Below are positions 51,803 to 60,384 of a stretch of 64,000 nt of DNA, piece after piece. Location of the stretch: contig NZ_QJSW01000002.1 of NCBI RefSeq assembly GCF_003217495.1, forward strand, positions 108,198 to 172,197, read 5' to 3'. Position numbers and translations under genes: made by a program. This DNA comes from Paenibacillus barcinonensis. Its GTDB lineage: Bacteria > Bacillota > Bacilli > Paenibacillales > Paenibacillaceae. The notes under the pieces were generated by a model. The model did no database searches, was not told the origin of the DNA, and saw only the letters and a program-made list of their open reading frames with translations. Position 1 is the first letter of the stretch; every line of letters begins with the position of its first letter.

Positions 51803-52390
51803 TTATTTGCTAGGCACGCCCGTTTTCACCATTTCATTAATTTTGGACATAATCTTCTCGGTAGCTCGCTCCAGAGCATCTCCAGATGGATCTTCCTTGA
51901 ACTCGTCCAGATTAACCGGTGCTCCATATACTACTTTCATCTTACGAAAAATCTTGTAGTTGCCGATAATAGCAGCAGGGATGACCGTAGCACCGCTGCG
52001 GAGAGCAAAACTCGCTGCTCCCTTTTTGCCAATTCCTCCATCATTGTGACGACTTCCCGCAGGGAAAATGCCGAGCACCTCGCCACCACGCAAAATGTTA
52101 AGTGAGGTTTTGATGGATTCCTTGCTGACGCCTCCTCTTTTCACAGGGAAAGCACCTACAGCTTTAATAATTGGCCCAAGTACCGGAACATCAAACAATT
52201 CGCTTTTCGCCATAAATCTCACTTGACGGCGAATTTTGATGCCAACGGTTGGCGGATCAAAGTTGCTGATATGATTGGAGCATAGAAGTACGCCGCCGTC
52301 TTTCGGGATATTCTCCCGTCCAACTGCCTCCAGGCGAAAAAGAATGGTGTACAAGATCCGCAGTACTGTTTTGCAAAACGTGTAAATCAT
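51803..52390 (-). CDS. plsC: 1-acyl-sn-glycerol-3-phosphate acyltransferase
   Basis: Makes phosphatidic acid by acylating the sn-2 position. The 195-residue membrane-associated protein has the catalytic HxxxxD in CSNHISNFDPP. The second conserved block, usually FPEGTR, reads FPAGSR, so the Glu is replaced by Ala. The start at 52390 overlaps cmk by 4 bases (ATGA). It is the third lipid gene in this part of the window with gpsA and plsY. Confidence 0.92.
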   Translation of the reverse strand: MIYTFCKTVLRILYTILFRLEAVGRENIPKDGGVLLCSNHISNFDPPTVGIKIRRQVRFMAKSELFDVPVLGPIIKAVGAFPVKRGGVSKESIKTSLNILRGGEVLGIFPAGSRHNDGGIGKKGAASFALRSGATVIPAAIIGNYKIFRKMKVVYGAPVNLDEFKEDPSGDALERATEKIMSKINEMVKTGVPSK

Positions 52391-53091
52391 AGACCGCCCT
52401 CTCCTCTGACCATTGTGCAATAAGATACGATTATGTCAACCACTTCATGGATGTTCATCTCCGTTGTATCCAGAACGATAGCGTCCTCTGCACAACGCAG
52501 CGGGGAAACCTCCCTGTTCTCATCCAACTTGTCACGGGTGGCAATGTCTCGCTCCAACTGCTCCAACGTCAGACCTTCGGATGGCTCCAGTTCTTTGAAG
52601 CGGCGAAGTGCACGCTCCTCCACACTGGCCGTCATGAAAATTTTCACTTCCGCATCGGGCAGCACTGTTGTTCCGATATCGCGTCCATCCATTACGACGC
52701 CCTTGCGCAAAGCCATTTGCCGCTGAGTATCCACTAACTGCGTACGCAGCCCCTCGATTTGCGCATATCGAGACACGATTCCCGTTACTTCACGGGAGCG
52801 GATTTCCGAGGTTACATCCTCTCCATTACAGAACACTTTCTGTCCACCCCGATCTGGCTGTAAATCAATAACCAAATCCTGAGCTTCGAGAAGCACCTGA
52901 GTCATATCTTCCGGAGAAATATCTTTCCGAAGCATATGCAAGGATACTGCACGGTACATTGCGCCTGTATCGACATAAATGTAACCGAGCGCCTCTGCAA
53001 CCAAGCGGGCCACCGTGCTTTTTCCGGCACCAGCAGGTCCGTCAATTGCAACGTTCATTTTCCCGTTTTCTGATGTGTTCTGGCTTGCCAA
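52387..53091 (-). CDS. cmk: Cytidylate kinase
   Basis: Phosphorylates CMP and dCMP. The P-loop VAIDGPAGAGKST is near the N-terminus; GxxMDGRDIGTTVLPDA and the lid region ERALRRFKEL follow. I place the start at the TTG at 53089-53091 (234 residues) because GGAGG lies at ideal distance. The internal ATG at 53058 (223 residues) has only a weak site, and the longer frame to 53184 would cross the terminator at 53125-53146. Confidence 0.93.
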   Translation of the reverse strand: MASQNTSENGKMNVAIDGPAGAGKSTVARLVAEALGYIYVDTGAMYRAVSLHMLRKDISPEDMTQVLLEAQDLVIDLQPDRGGQKVFCNGEDVTSEIRSREVTGIVSRYAQIEGLRTQLVDTQRQMALRKGVVMDGRDIGTTVLPDAEVKIFMTASVEERALRRFKELEPSEGLTLEQLERDIATRDKLDENREVSPLRCAEDAIVLDTTEMNIHEVVDIIVSYCTMVRGEGGL

Positions 53092-53124
53092 CGGGGCATT
53101 CCTCCTCAAACGATAAACCTCAAT

Positions 53125-53146
53125 AAAAAAACAGGCATTGCCTGTC
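53125..53146 (-). terminator. Terminator between ypfB and cmk
   Basis: ACAGGC/GCCTGT hairpin with a short loop and seven T on the minus strand. cmk-plsC are therefore probably transcribed separately from ypfA-ypfB. Confidence 0.88.
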
Positions 53147-53195
53147 ATCGTGAAAATTATACCACACTCTACACATGGATGCAAAAACAGACAAA

Positions 53196-53420
53196 TCAGC
53201 CAACCCCATCTCTGTTTGTGCTTTGCAAATGAATCGGGGTGCCTTCAAGCCGATCAATCGTTGTCATTATTTTCTTCAAGCCCGGTACAAGCAGCAAGAG
53301 CTGGTAAAGGAAAGCAAGGATGATAAGAAATAAAATAAGACGCAGCACCCTCCGCTCCATTCGTTTGGAACACAGGGTGTAGAGCCGTTCAAACCTTCGG
53401 GCAGCAAAACGTCTGTTCAT
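53196..53420 (-). CDS. ypfB: Small single-helix membrane protein (YpfB-like)
   Basis: A 74-residue protein. A basic N-terminus (MNRRFAARRFERLYTL...RMERR) is followed by one hydrophobic helix (LRLILFLIILAFLYQLLLLV) and a short outer tail. The place between cmk and the PilZ gene corresponds to ypfB of B. subtilis. The function is unknown. Confidence 0.75.
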   Translation of the reverse strand: MNRRFAARRFERLYTLCSKRMERRVLRLILFLIILAFLYQLLLLVPGLKKIMTTIDRLEGTPIHLQSTNRDGVG

Positions 53421-53500
53421 GGAATCCGTCTCCTTTTTTGCCTTACGTTTCCCAGGAGCATCCCGCTTTATGCTTGTTTGCAGCCCTATTTGGTATTATT

Positions 53501-54169
53501 TTATTTCATGCGATAATCCAGTTGACGTTCAAAGCAAAATTTTATTACTTTCTGACGTTCCGAATCCATAATTTGCGAAAACTTCAGCATGCCCAGCTCA
53601 CGGCCCGATTCCAGCTTTTTGATCCGAACCACCTCAGCCTCGAATTGAACATGGTCAATTCCACCATTGCGATAAGGCACCAGCAGCCAGCATTTCAGCC
53701 TCTGTCCCTCCTGAATTTTAAACGCTGGCTCGCAATAAATAGATAGGCCCCCACCGCCGATATCTTCAGTCAGCATTACCGCACGGGTAAGATCCTCCCC
53801 CTGAACAGCCAGTTCAAGACTGGCATGCACACGAAGAAAGCTGCGACGCTGAATTTTCGAGATTTCTTCAAGCAGCGGTTTTCTGATGCGAACAAGCCGA
53901 ATGACGTCCTCCTCAAACCCCGTAACGTACGTGTTGAAATAATGGCGGACTCCGCTCTCGTTTATATAGGATATGGACAGTTCTTCTCCGAAAAAGAGTT
54001 TCTTCAAACGGCTGTTGCTTTGTTGCATCGGAACCTCAATCAAAAAACTGTTTTCATCTGCATCTGCAATACGTGACTTGTATTCTTTTTGCTCTTCTTT
54101 TTCATCAGCCGATGCGATTTGAATATATAACACTTCGTTTATTTTAGGAAACAATCGGTTCACCGCCAA
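53501..54169 (-). CDS. ypfA: PilZ-domain flagellar brake protein (YpfA/MotI-like)
   Basis: A 222-residue two-domain protein. An N-terminal YcgR-like beta domain is followed from about residue 100 by a PilZ domain with QRRSFLRV (the RxxxR motif). The second c-di-GMP motif reads DIGGGG in place of the usual D/NxSxxG. In B. subtilis the orthologue binds c-di-GMP and stops flagellar rotation. The Ser-to-Gly change may alter ligand binding. It lies next to ypeB and ypfB as in B. subtilis. Confidence 0.85.
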   Translation of the reverse strand: MAVNRLFPKINEVLYIQIASADEKEEQKEYKSRIADADENSFLIEVPMQQSNSRLKKLFFGEELSISYINESGVRHYFNTYVTGFEEDVIRLVRIRKPLLEEISKIQRRSFLRVHASLELAVQGEDLTRAVMLTEDIGGGGLSIYCEPAFKIQEGQRLKCWLLVPYRNGGIDHVQFEAEVVRIKKLESGRELGMLKFSQIMDSERQKVIKFCFERQLDYRMK

Positions 54170-54245
54170 TTATGTATTTATGTATTTATCTATAGCATTG
54201 TAATTGCAAGCATTATTATATCATGACACATCTGACATGGATCAA

Positions 54246-54276
54246 GAAAAAAAACAGGCCAGCTAAGTGACCTGTC
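54246..54276 (-). terminator. ypeB terminator
   Basis: ACAGGTC...GGCCTGT hairpin followed by eight T on the minus strand, 23 bases after the ypeB stop. Confidence 0.88.
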
Positions 54277-54298
54277 TTCAAATACACGTATAGTGTTC

Positions 54299-55645
54299 TC
54301 AGGAAGTTGCGTTCACCGGCTTAATCTCTTCCACTGCTTCTTCCATTCCGGTATTCGCATTAATGTAAATCCGATAGCGCGAACCGTTAATTCGGCCACC
54401 AAACTCATGACAAAGCACTTCTTTTCCAAACTCATTCTCGATTAACGATTTACGCACATAATTTTCTTTGAAGTCCGGATTCAGCTTTTGACGTGCCTGC
54501 TCAGCTGTAAGACCCGCTTTTGGAATCTCGCGTTTATCATTATGCTCATATACAAAGTCACTTGCCTCGAACCCCGTTACATTCCCTGTATCCAGCCCTA
54601 CACGCACAGACATCTTCTCAGGGTAAATGAGTGTATCCCCTTGTTTTCGCACATACGTAAGGTTGCCGAGATTGCCAAATTCATCATAATTGACTGCCTG
54701 CATATTTTTGTAGCCCTTATTCACCAGAAATTGATCTGCCTGCTTCATTGCCTCTTGTCTGGAAACCTTTTTGGCTCCAACCGGTCGGGTGTCGCTATAC
54801 GAGATCAGCATTCCACCATTTCGGGTGAAATCCATCATCAATTTTCCGTTTTTCGCATGCTCGGCAGTTGCCGTATACGATTCCCAGTCAGTTCCTTTCC
54901 CGTTCTCCTGAACCTGAATTTGACCGGTTTCCATATCCGCAAATTTGGCTGCTTTCGCCTGAATTTGTTCTTTAGATACGGGAAGCCCGCTAAGCTTTTT
55001 GACAGACCGTTTAGCAAACACATTGGATACCGAAGGCCCCCAGTCAAGTTCTGGGTATTCCTGCACCTTTTTGTTCACTGTACGGAAGCCATCCACAATT
55101 GAATTATCATTCATCTGCCCCTGTGTCGCCATAGCTGTTTCGGCGTCCATCCAGCGCAGCCGGTCAGATAGCACTTTTTGCTGTACTTCCTTCAGATTTT
55201 TCGTAATTTCCGAAGAATTTTGATACAGCGTCTTTAAATTGCCTACTTCCTTCTCACTCAGTGGTTCCTTCGTTAAATCACGCATGGATGCATGATACGC
55301 AAATTTCGAAATGCGCGAGAGAAACTCCTCTGCATCATTAAAAGGCAGCATCGTCAGAGGCAACTGATTGATCTCATTTTGAGCTTCACTGGTGAGCCTC
55401 CAGACATTCATGAGCCCTTTACGATGCATACCTTGTGAGGTTGAATGCACCGCAAGTGTGTTGCCAATCTCCGAATGCAATTTGTCCATATGAAACGAGA
55501 GATCATGAAACGCCCGCTGATACTGGTTCTCCGCCTTGATCAGTATCGCATTTTTTTCTTGATTCTCCTGGTATCCCCATACAAGCGCGCCGATCAGGAG
55601 AACTGCAAATATCGGAAACATTACTGAACTTAGTCGTTTATACAC
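54299..55645 (-). CDS. ypeB: Germination protein YpeB
   Basis: A 448-residue protein anchored by an N-terminal helix (VMFPIFAVLLIGALVWGY), followed by a long helical segment and PepSY-type repeats (ARQKLNPDFKENYV...). In Bacillus spores YpeB is required to keep and control the cortex-lytic enzyme SleB. The start is GTG with AAGGAG at proper spacing. sleB is normally its immediate upstream neighbour, but here there is instead a 57-codon zinc-ribbon gene. Confidence 0.94.
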   Translation of the reverse strand: MYKRLSSVMFPIFAVLLIGALVWGYQENQEKNAILIKAENQYQRAFHDLSFHMDKLHSEIGNTLAVHSTSQGMHRKGLMNVWRLTSEAQNEINQLPLTMLPFNDAEEFLSRISKFAYHASMRDLTKEPLSEKEVGNLKTLYQNSSEITKNLKEVQQKVLSDRLRWMDAETAMATQGQMNDNSIVDGFRTVNKKVQEYPELDWGPSVSNVFAKRSVKKLSGLPVSKEQIQAKAAKFADMETGQIQVQENGKGTDWESYTATAEHAKNGKLMMDFTRNGGMLISYSDTRPVGAKKVSRQEAMKQADQFLVNKGYKNMQAVNYDEFGNLGNLTYVRKQGDTLIYPEKMSVRVGLDTGNVTGFEASDFVYEHNDKREIPKAGLTAEQARQKLNPDFKENYVRKSLIENEFGKEVLCHEFGGRINGSRYRIYINANTGMEEAVEEIKPVNATS

Positions 55646-55781
55646 GGTAGATTCTCCTTTCTTCTAAACCACTGCCTTTATTGTGGATCGAAGAAAGAGC
55701 TCTTATGCATGCGATTTCCAGCCAGCACGATTTTTGACTTGTAATAACATGGAGCAAGCCCCATTTGGGAGCTATTCCCGC

Positions 55782-55955
55782 TTAGTTCAGTTGAAACCCG
55801 GTAAGCATACCTTCTTCTTCAATCTCAAACTGATCCTTGTTATCGCAAAGACACTGCTTGAACCCTGTTTCAATCCGGTCTCGTTCCTTTCTGCCTCTCA
55901 GTGTAAACCGCTCACCACATTGCTTGCACCTGATTTTGATCTTGATTCTGCTCAT
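55782..55955 (-). CDS. Small zinc-ribbon protein
   Basis: A 57-residue protein beginning SRIKIKIRCKQCGERF. It has two paired cysteine sets, CKQC and CLC, that could bind zinc, and a C-terminal acidic stretch (FEIEEEGML). GGGG lies 7 nt before the ATG at 55955; an ATG six codons earlier is also possible. No named family recognised. It stands between prsW and ypeB. Confidence 0.6.
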   Translation of the reverse strand: MSRIKIKIRCKQCGERFTLRGRKERDRIETGFKQCLCDNKDQFEIEEEGMLTGFQLN

Positions 55956-56140
55956 CTGACATCCCCGTTTCATATCGTCGTTCCCCAGGTCAGGCTGTGT
56001 CTGAAAACGCTGAAGGACGCCAATTTGCCGAATATTCGTTCCAAGCCAGCAGGTTTCAAGACACGCCTTAGTCAATATAAAAAAACACACCGGGGTCTAG
56101 GCGCATTTCGCGCTTTATGTCCACCAGTGTGTCCGTATTT

Positions 56141-56839
56141 TTATAATTTAACCTCTTCCTCGCGCTTTACAAAACGAAAAGGCGAACGGTTATTAGCCCG
56201 TGTAATCTTGCCTACTGCTCCGTACCACAGACCCGCCATCAGAGGTGCAATGAACCATAACCAATGATTCACCATCGTGTTCATGATTACATCGTATAAG
56301 GCATGCCAGAAGAACGGCAAAACCAAAGACAGTGTAAGGTACCATCGCTTTTTCTTCTCATCGTCAATAAACTTGGCCTTGCCCATATAGTATCCCATAA
56401 TCACTGCAAACATCGCATGACCGGATACCGGGAGAAGCGCTCTGAGAAACATGGCCGATACCGATGCATTGCCCGCAATTGCATACAATACATTTTCGAC
56501 CGTGGCAAATCCCAGTGATACAGCAACAGAATATAATATTCCGTCATAAGGCTCGTCAAATTCGGTGTGATTATAAATAATATGATAGATCACAAACCAT
56601 TTGACAAACTCCTCAACCCCGCCCGAGATTAGAATAGATTCAAGATAGGGATTATCCCCAAGCCAAAGCATCATGCCCCGTTGGATAATCATCACAGGCA
56701 GCACAATGAGTATACCCATCAGAAATACCCTCAAAATCATATGAAGCGGCTCATAATCATACCGGTCTTTAAGATAGAAGTATGTTAACAAGGCGAGACC
56801 CGGAGCAACTGCTGCGACTAAGACCGAAAACAAAAGCAC
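56141..56839 (-). CDS. prsW: PrsW-family intramembrane metalloprotease
   Basis: A membrane protease of 232 residues with seven or eight helices. The family motifs EEFVKWF (Glu-Glu), GHAMFAVIMGYYMG and FFWHALYDV carry the metal ligands. In B. subtilis PrsW makes the first cut in the anti-sigma factor RsiW to activate SigW. A different ECF/anti-sigma pair lies 38 kb away in this window; whether it is a substrate is unknown. The location upstream of ypeB matches B. subtilis apart from the missing sleB. Confidence 0.92.
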   Translation of the reverse strand: MLLFSVLVAAVAPGLALLTYFYLKDRYDYEPLHMILRVFLMGILIVLPVMIIQRGMMLWLGDNPYLESILISGGVEEFVKWFVIYHIIYNHTEFDEPYDGILYSVAVSLGFATVENVLYAIAGNASVSAMFLRALLPVSGHAMFAVIMGYYMGKAKFIDDEKKKRWYLTLSLVLPFFWHALYDVIMNTMVNHWLWFIAPLMAGLWYGAVGKITRANNRSPFRFVKREEEVKL

Positions 56840-56882
56840 CGAATTTCCCTCCTCTGACTTGTAACACGATTAGAACCGGTGT

Positions 56883-57497
56883 TTAATCCTGACGTTTGAA
56901 GTGTGTGCAGATTAATTCAACCGCTTGTTCAGACATAACCACTTTCCCGTACTCTTCCATCACGGCAGGAGTAACGGAGGAACCTTCACCAAACTCCGCA
57001 AGCAAAGCAATCAATGCGGCATGTTTGGAAGCATCTACGTCATCTGGCTCAAAATGCAAGAACCATTTATTTTTATAAGAATACAGTTTTCCCGCATCCG
57101 TAACATGCTGACGTAACATATGGGCAGCCTCAATCAAAACTTCGAAATCCTTGAATGCGTATACGATGGAATCACTTTGCTCCAGTGTAACTTCCATTTC
57201 ATATACTTCTTCAGGAAGATCATCTTCATGACCTGAACCATATTGTTGCGGATCATATTTTCCACGAGTAACAATGACAACCATCCCTTGAGCGGGAAGT
57301 GCGAATACTTCAACAGCCAGCGGACCTGTAGCATCAAAGCCAAGTTCAGAATAAGCCTGGTCCATCATTTCAGTGAACAGTTCATGTACCTTAGGTAACT
57401 CCTGCCACATATCTTCTTTTTGTATTCCGCGCTCGCTCAGATCGTCAAAGGTCAGGAAAATCCGTATCTTATCGTGACTTAGTCGTTCTATTTTCAT
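56883..57497 (-). CDS. ypbH: MecA-family adaptor protein (YpbH-like)
   Basis: A 204-residue adaptor for the ClpC chaperone. The N-terminal domain MKIERLSHDKIRIFLTFDDLSERGI and the C-terminal helical/beta domain with YSYKNKWFLHFE are typical. MecA targets ComK and other proteins for ClpCP degradation; YpbH (MecB) is its paralogue, and this gene sits at the ypbH place near ypbG and prsW. The ATG at 57497 has AAGGGGAG upstream. Between the two domains is an acidic linker. Confidence 0.9.
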   Translation of the reverse strand: MKIERLSHDKIRIFLTFDDLSERGIQKEDMWQELPKVHELFTEMMDQAYSELGFDATGPLAVEVFALPAQGMVVIVTRGKYDPQQYGSGHEDDLPEEVYEMEVTLEQSDSIVYAFKDFEVLIEAAHMLRQHVTDAGKLYSYKNKWFLHFEPDDVDASKHAALIALLAEFGEGSSVTPAVMEEYGKVVMSEQAVELICTHFKRQD

Positions 57498-57623
57498 ACA
57501 GGATCTCCCCTTTATAAGCAAGTCTTATAACAGATTATGAAGCACAAAACAATATGTGCTGAAAATAAATCTATGTAGTTATGTTATCATTTTATACCTC
57601 TAAATGCACGAAGTAAAATCAAC

Positions 57624-57671
57624 AAAAAAAAGAATCAATCCACAGCCAATCGAGACTGTGGTTGATTCTTC
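57624..57671 (-). terminator. Terminator after the small hypothetical gene at 57686
   Basis: A 12-bp imperfect stem AATCAACCACAG/CTGTGGATTGATT is followed by CTTTTTTTT on the minus strand. Confidence 0.9.
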
Positions 57672-57685
57672 GTCACTGTTTTGTT

Positions 57686-58036
57686 TTATAAACCCGGGAC
57701 GGTGGTGTTGGTTTGACTCAAAATTTGCTCCACCTCATGCTTAACATCCGGGTTCGTGCGAATGAAATCTTTAAGCATGTTCATATTCTCTTCTTTTTCC
57801 TGCGGTGATACTACTCTGCTGCTCTTGGGTCCTGTCTTATGGGGTTCAGTATGGTGATCCGGCTTACTGCTGAAACCGTCCATGCCAGGAAAAGTCATCT
57901 CCATCATTTTGTGTTTGGCCTGATCAACAACGTTCCGTGATGAGCCTGAAGACAGCATCGGCAATCTGCCTTTGGCTAACCAGGAGCTGGCAGCCACACC
58001 GACAACAATACCCCAGAAAAAGGATGACGCCTTCAT
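57686..58036 (-). CDS. Membrane-anchored small protein of unknown function
   Basis: A 116-residue protein with an N-terminal membrane anchor (SSFFWGIVVGVAASSWLAKG). A hydrophilic His/Pro/Lys-rich middle and a charged helix (EKEENMNMLKDFIRTNPDVKHEVEQIL) follow. The ribosome-binding site AAAGGAGGTTGGTGTA is very strong. The helical segment recalls the YtxH-type small stress proteins, but the match is not clear. It has its own terminator. Confidence 0.72.
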   Translation of the reverse strand: MKASSFFWGIVVGVAASSWLAKGRLPMLSSGSSRNVVDQAKHKMMEMTFPGMDGFSSKPDHHTEPHKTGPKSSRVVSPQEKEENMNMLKDFIRTNPDVKHEVEQILSQTNTTVPGL

Positions 58037-58118
58037 TACACCAACCTCCTTTAAGTGTTAAATCACATGTAGTGTTTGCCGGGGAGGCCGATCTCATTCC
58101 GCATAAATACAGGAAAGC

Positions 58119-58150
58119 AAAAAGCCCGGCATCTACTGATCCGGGCTTTC
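58119..58150 (-). terminator. Terminator overlapping the 3' end of the phosphoesterase gene
   Basis: 9-bp stem AAAGCCCGG/CCGGGCTTT plus T run. The 5' arm contains the last codons and the stop lies in the loop. Confidence 0.9.
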
Positions 58151-58948
58151 TGAGGCAGGTGAGCGCAGTGTAATCAGATGTATCTCGGCGGGGCAACCTA
58201 ATCTAAGGGGCAGATGATTTGTGCCATACCCTCTGCTCACCAGCATTTTCCCATTTGGAATATCTCGTTTGTTTCGTTTTAAGGAAAACCAGCCGGATGC
58301 CACACCGCGGTATGCCCTGTTCAGGAAGATGGGACCAAACCATGGCAACACCAGTTGTCCACCATGGGTATGTCCACTTAATACAAGATCAGCATCTACT
58401 TCTAATGCCAGAGCCTCCAGTGGATCATGAATCAAAACAATCGTGCAATCGTGATGTCCCAGGTTTTGAAGCAGCTCTTTTGACTGTCTGGAACGGTAAT
58501 CCAGCCCTACCAGCCTGAGTTGATCCGCTCCCTTTTGCAAATAAACCGTCTTGTCCTGCAGAAGCAGCACCTTGGAGTCCTTTAAAATCCGGTCCAACTG
58601 GGCGCTGCCCGCCTTTTTGTCATGATTACCATATACCGCAAAGGCCGGGGCCAAACTCGACAGCAGACTCATATTATGCCTTACAATCGACCAAGGAATT
58701 CCTTCCTCGGCAATATCCCCGCCAATCAACACCCAGTCAGCCTTCCCCTTGCACATCTCAATATCCGAGGTTTTCAGCAGGCGTTTATGCATATCGGATA
58801 TATACAAAATGGCGGTGCCGTCAAATGCTGATGGAAGATTCATCAGCTCTACGTCATCCTGCTTCAGATCGCATGACCGGGCTTCAAGCCACATATGCAA
58901 CAGCATTGCAGCTGCTGTTAACGCCATAATTGAAAAAGTGAATATCAT
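58133..58948 (-). CDS. ypbG: Calcineurin-like metallophosphoesterase (YpbG-like)
   Basis: A 271-residue enzyme with an N-terminal membrane segment (MIFTFSIMALTAAAMLLHM) and a metallophosphatase domain. All five metal-site motifs are seen: YISDMHK, GGDIAEE, YGNHDKK, LIHDPLEA and SGHTHGGQL. The substrate is unknown. The ATG at 58946-58948 makes a 4-base overlap with the upstream gene; a GTG start at 59005 cannot be excluded. The position matches ypbG of B. subtilis. Confidence 0.9.
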   Translation of the reverse strand: MIFTFSIMALTAAAMLLHMWLEARSCDLKQDDVELMNLPSAFDGTAILYISDMHKRLLKTSDIEMCKGKADWVLIGGDIAEEGIPWSIVRHNMSLLSSLAPAFAVYGNHDKKAGSAQLDRILKDSKVLLLQDKTVYLQKGADQLRLVGLDYRSRQSKELLQNLGHHDCTIVLIHDPLEALALEVDADLVLSGHTHGGQLVLPWFGPIFLNRAYRGVASGWFSLKRNKRDIPNGKMLVSRGYGTNHLPLRLGCPAEIHLITLRSPASESPDQ

Positions 58949-59400
58949 TCCCACGGTAAAGGCAGGAAGGTGTTTAAAGGAGGCGCTCCTTTGATGCCCC
59001 ACCACACCAATCCAACGGTTAACATGATGAAAATAAATATGAGCGAATTAACAAATCTTTTGCTTAACTTCAAACGTCTTGAAGGATGCAGTTCGGTCCG
59101 GGTAGGCAATGAGCTCGCCTCTGAAACCGAGTCCTGCTGCTGATTCGCCGCTTTTTTGGAACGGCTCGGTGCCCGCTGCGGTAAAACAGGGCTTTCCAGT
59201 GCAGATGCATAGGAATGACGCTGTGACCGTGGCAAAGTGATTGAAGTAATGGGTGGAATACCACCCGTTTCGGCAGCAGCTGCCGTTTCAGCGACCAGAC
59301 TGGTCTGGGCAATGGTGCGGCGCTCGATTTTCTCTTTTTTATCCGAGTGACGCTGACGTTGACTGCCATATGTTTTCATTCTGCTTAATGGCTGACTCAT
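58945..59400 (-). CDS. Basic single-helix membrane protein at the ypbE position
   Basis: A 151-residue protein with a long, basic, low-complexity N-terminal part (Arg, Ser, Gln, Ala rich) and one C-terminal helix (FVNSLIFIFIMLTVGLVWWG) near the end. B. subtilis YpbE at this place is also a membrane protein but carries a LysM domain, which is not present here. It overlaps ypbD and ypbG by 4 bases on each side, so it belongs to a coupled ypbD-E-G operon. The function is unknown. Confidence 0.7.
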   Translation of the reverse strand: MSQPLSRMKTYGSQRQRHSDKKEKIERRTIAQTSLVAETAAAAETGGIPPITSITLPRSQRHSYASALESPVLPQRAPSRSKKAANQQQDSVSEASSLPTRTELHPSRRLKLSKRFVNSLIFIFIMLTVGLVWWGIKGAPPLNTFLPLPWE

Positions 59401-59990
59401 GATCCCCTCCGAAAACGTATCGCCAAACCGGATACCAGGTCAATCACAAAGTGACATAGAATGGGTGCCCACAACGTACCAGACTGCAAATAAATCCAGC
59501 CCAGTCCGTAACTTGAGAGAAAGACCCATCCTGTAGGAATCCAGTGGCGAAGATAACGAATGTGAATAACTGCAAATAAAATACTTGTCCAGTACGGACC
59601 TATGACATGTTGTATCGCACCGCGGAACAGCAGTTCCTCGCACACAGCCACAATGGCTGCAATACATACAATATGCCAGATTGGACGCCCGCGAAAAAGA
59701 AGCTCGTTAATGCCGCCGTCATCCATACTTTCCTGCGGTATAACATAGGACAGTACCAAGTCCATGACAAGCATAATACCCGCCAGACCAAGACCCCACC
59801 ATAAAAATTGAAGATGCTCAGGCAAGGCCAGAATCTCTAACAGATTCCTCTTTTGCAGCAGAATCCATACAACACCAATAATTAATGTCAGTCCCTGAGT
59901 GAAATAAAGGTTAATTAATAATAAGCGCTCGGTTAACTGCTGCGGTTCGGCCTTCCGAATTTTGAATTTTGGAAACTTCTTATTTTTCAT
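59397..59990 (-). CDS. ypbD: CPBP-family intramembrane protease (YpbD-like)
   Basis: A polytopic membrane protein of 197 residues. The CPBP (Abi) motifs are visible: EELLFRGAIQH with the Glu-Glu pair and Arg, FAVIHI with a His, and the third conserved block HFVIDL. Such proteins are prenyl-protein proteases or bacteriocin self-immunity factors in other organisms; the role in Bacillales is unknown. It is the first gene of the ypbD-ypbE-ypbG unit. Confidence 0.87.
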   Translation of the reverse strand: MKNKKFPKFKIRKAEPQQLTERLLLINLYFTQGLTLIIGVVWILLQKRNLLEILALPEHLQFLWWGLGLAGIMLVMDLVLSYVIPQESMDDGGINELLFRGRPIWHIVCIAAIVAVCEELLFRGAIQHVIGPYWTSILFAVIHIRYLRHWIPTGWVFLSSYGLGWIYLQSGTLWAPILCHFVIDLVSGLAIRFRRGS

Positions 59991-60345
59991 TGCATGCGTC
60001 TGTCCCTTAAGTTATTTAATAGCATTAATAATTTCATTGACCAGTTAAAACATTTCCCTCCACCAGGCCCAAAATATTTTGATTCACCAATCTGAAATTA
60101 TTTCATTCACCAATCCGATAGTATACTAAATGATAGCCAAAAAACCAATCTGGTTCAAGGCCTGTCCCAAGTCCCGGGTATTCACCCTGAAACGTTACTT
60201 CATTAATGCGATGAAATTGGTTTCGTGAAACAGCAGGATTAAGTCGTTTTCACTCGAAATCCCCCCTCTTTATGAAAAGGACAGGCTCTATAAATGTGTA
60301 GCAGGCTCAACAATTATATAGGTGGAATTAAAACATTTAAGCCTA
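59991..60345. other. Region upstream of ypbD with repeats and a possible gene remnant
   Basis: No intact gene. Three imperfect copies of an AATTTCATTCACCAAT-like sequence occur at 60030-60045, 60074-60091 and 60098-60114. A 46-codon minus-strand frame (60103 to about 60240) without a start codon ends ...PDWFFGYHLVYYRIGE and looks protein-like. An 8-bp inverted repeat GCCTGTCC/GGACAGGC (60160-60167 and 60279-60286) brackets 111 bases. The promoter of ypbD should be here but was not fixed. Confidence 0.45.
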
Positions 60346-60375
60346 TTGACATGCTCATGTCAGCCATGATACATT
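60346..60375 (+). promoter_or_regulatory. SigA-type promoter of serA
   Basis: TTGACA, an 18-bp spacer ending in TGA (extended -10) and TACATT. The start would be near 60382, at the 5' end of the T-box leader. Confidence 0.72.
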
Positions 60376-60384
60376 ATGAAAAAA

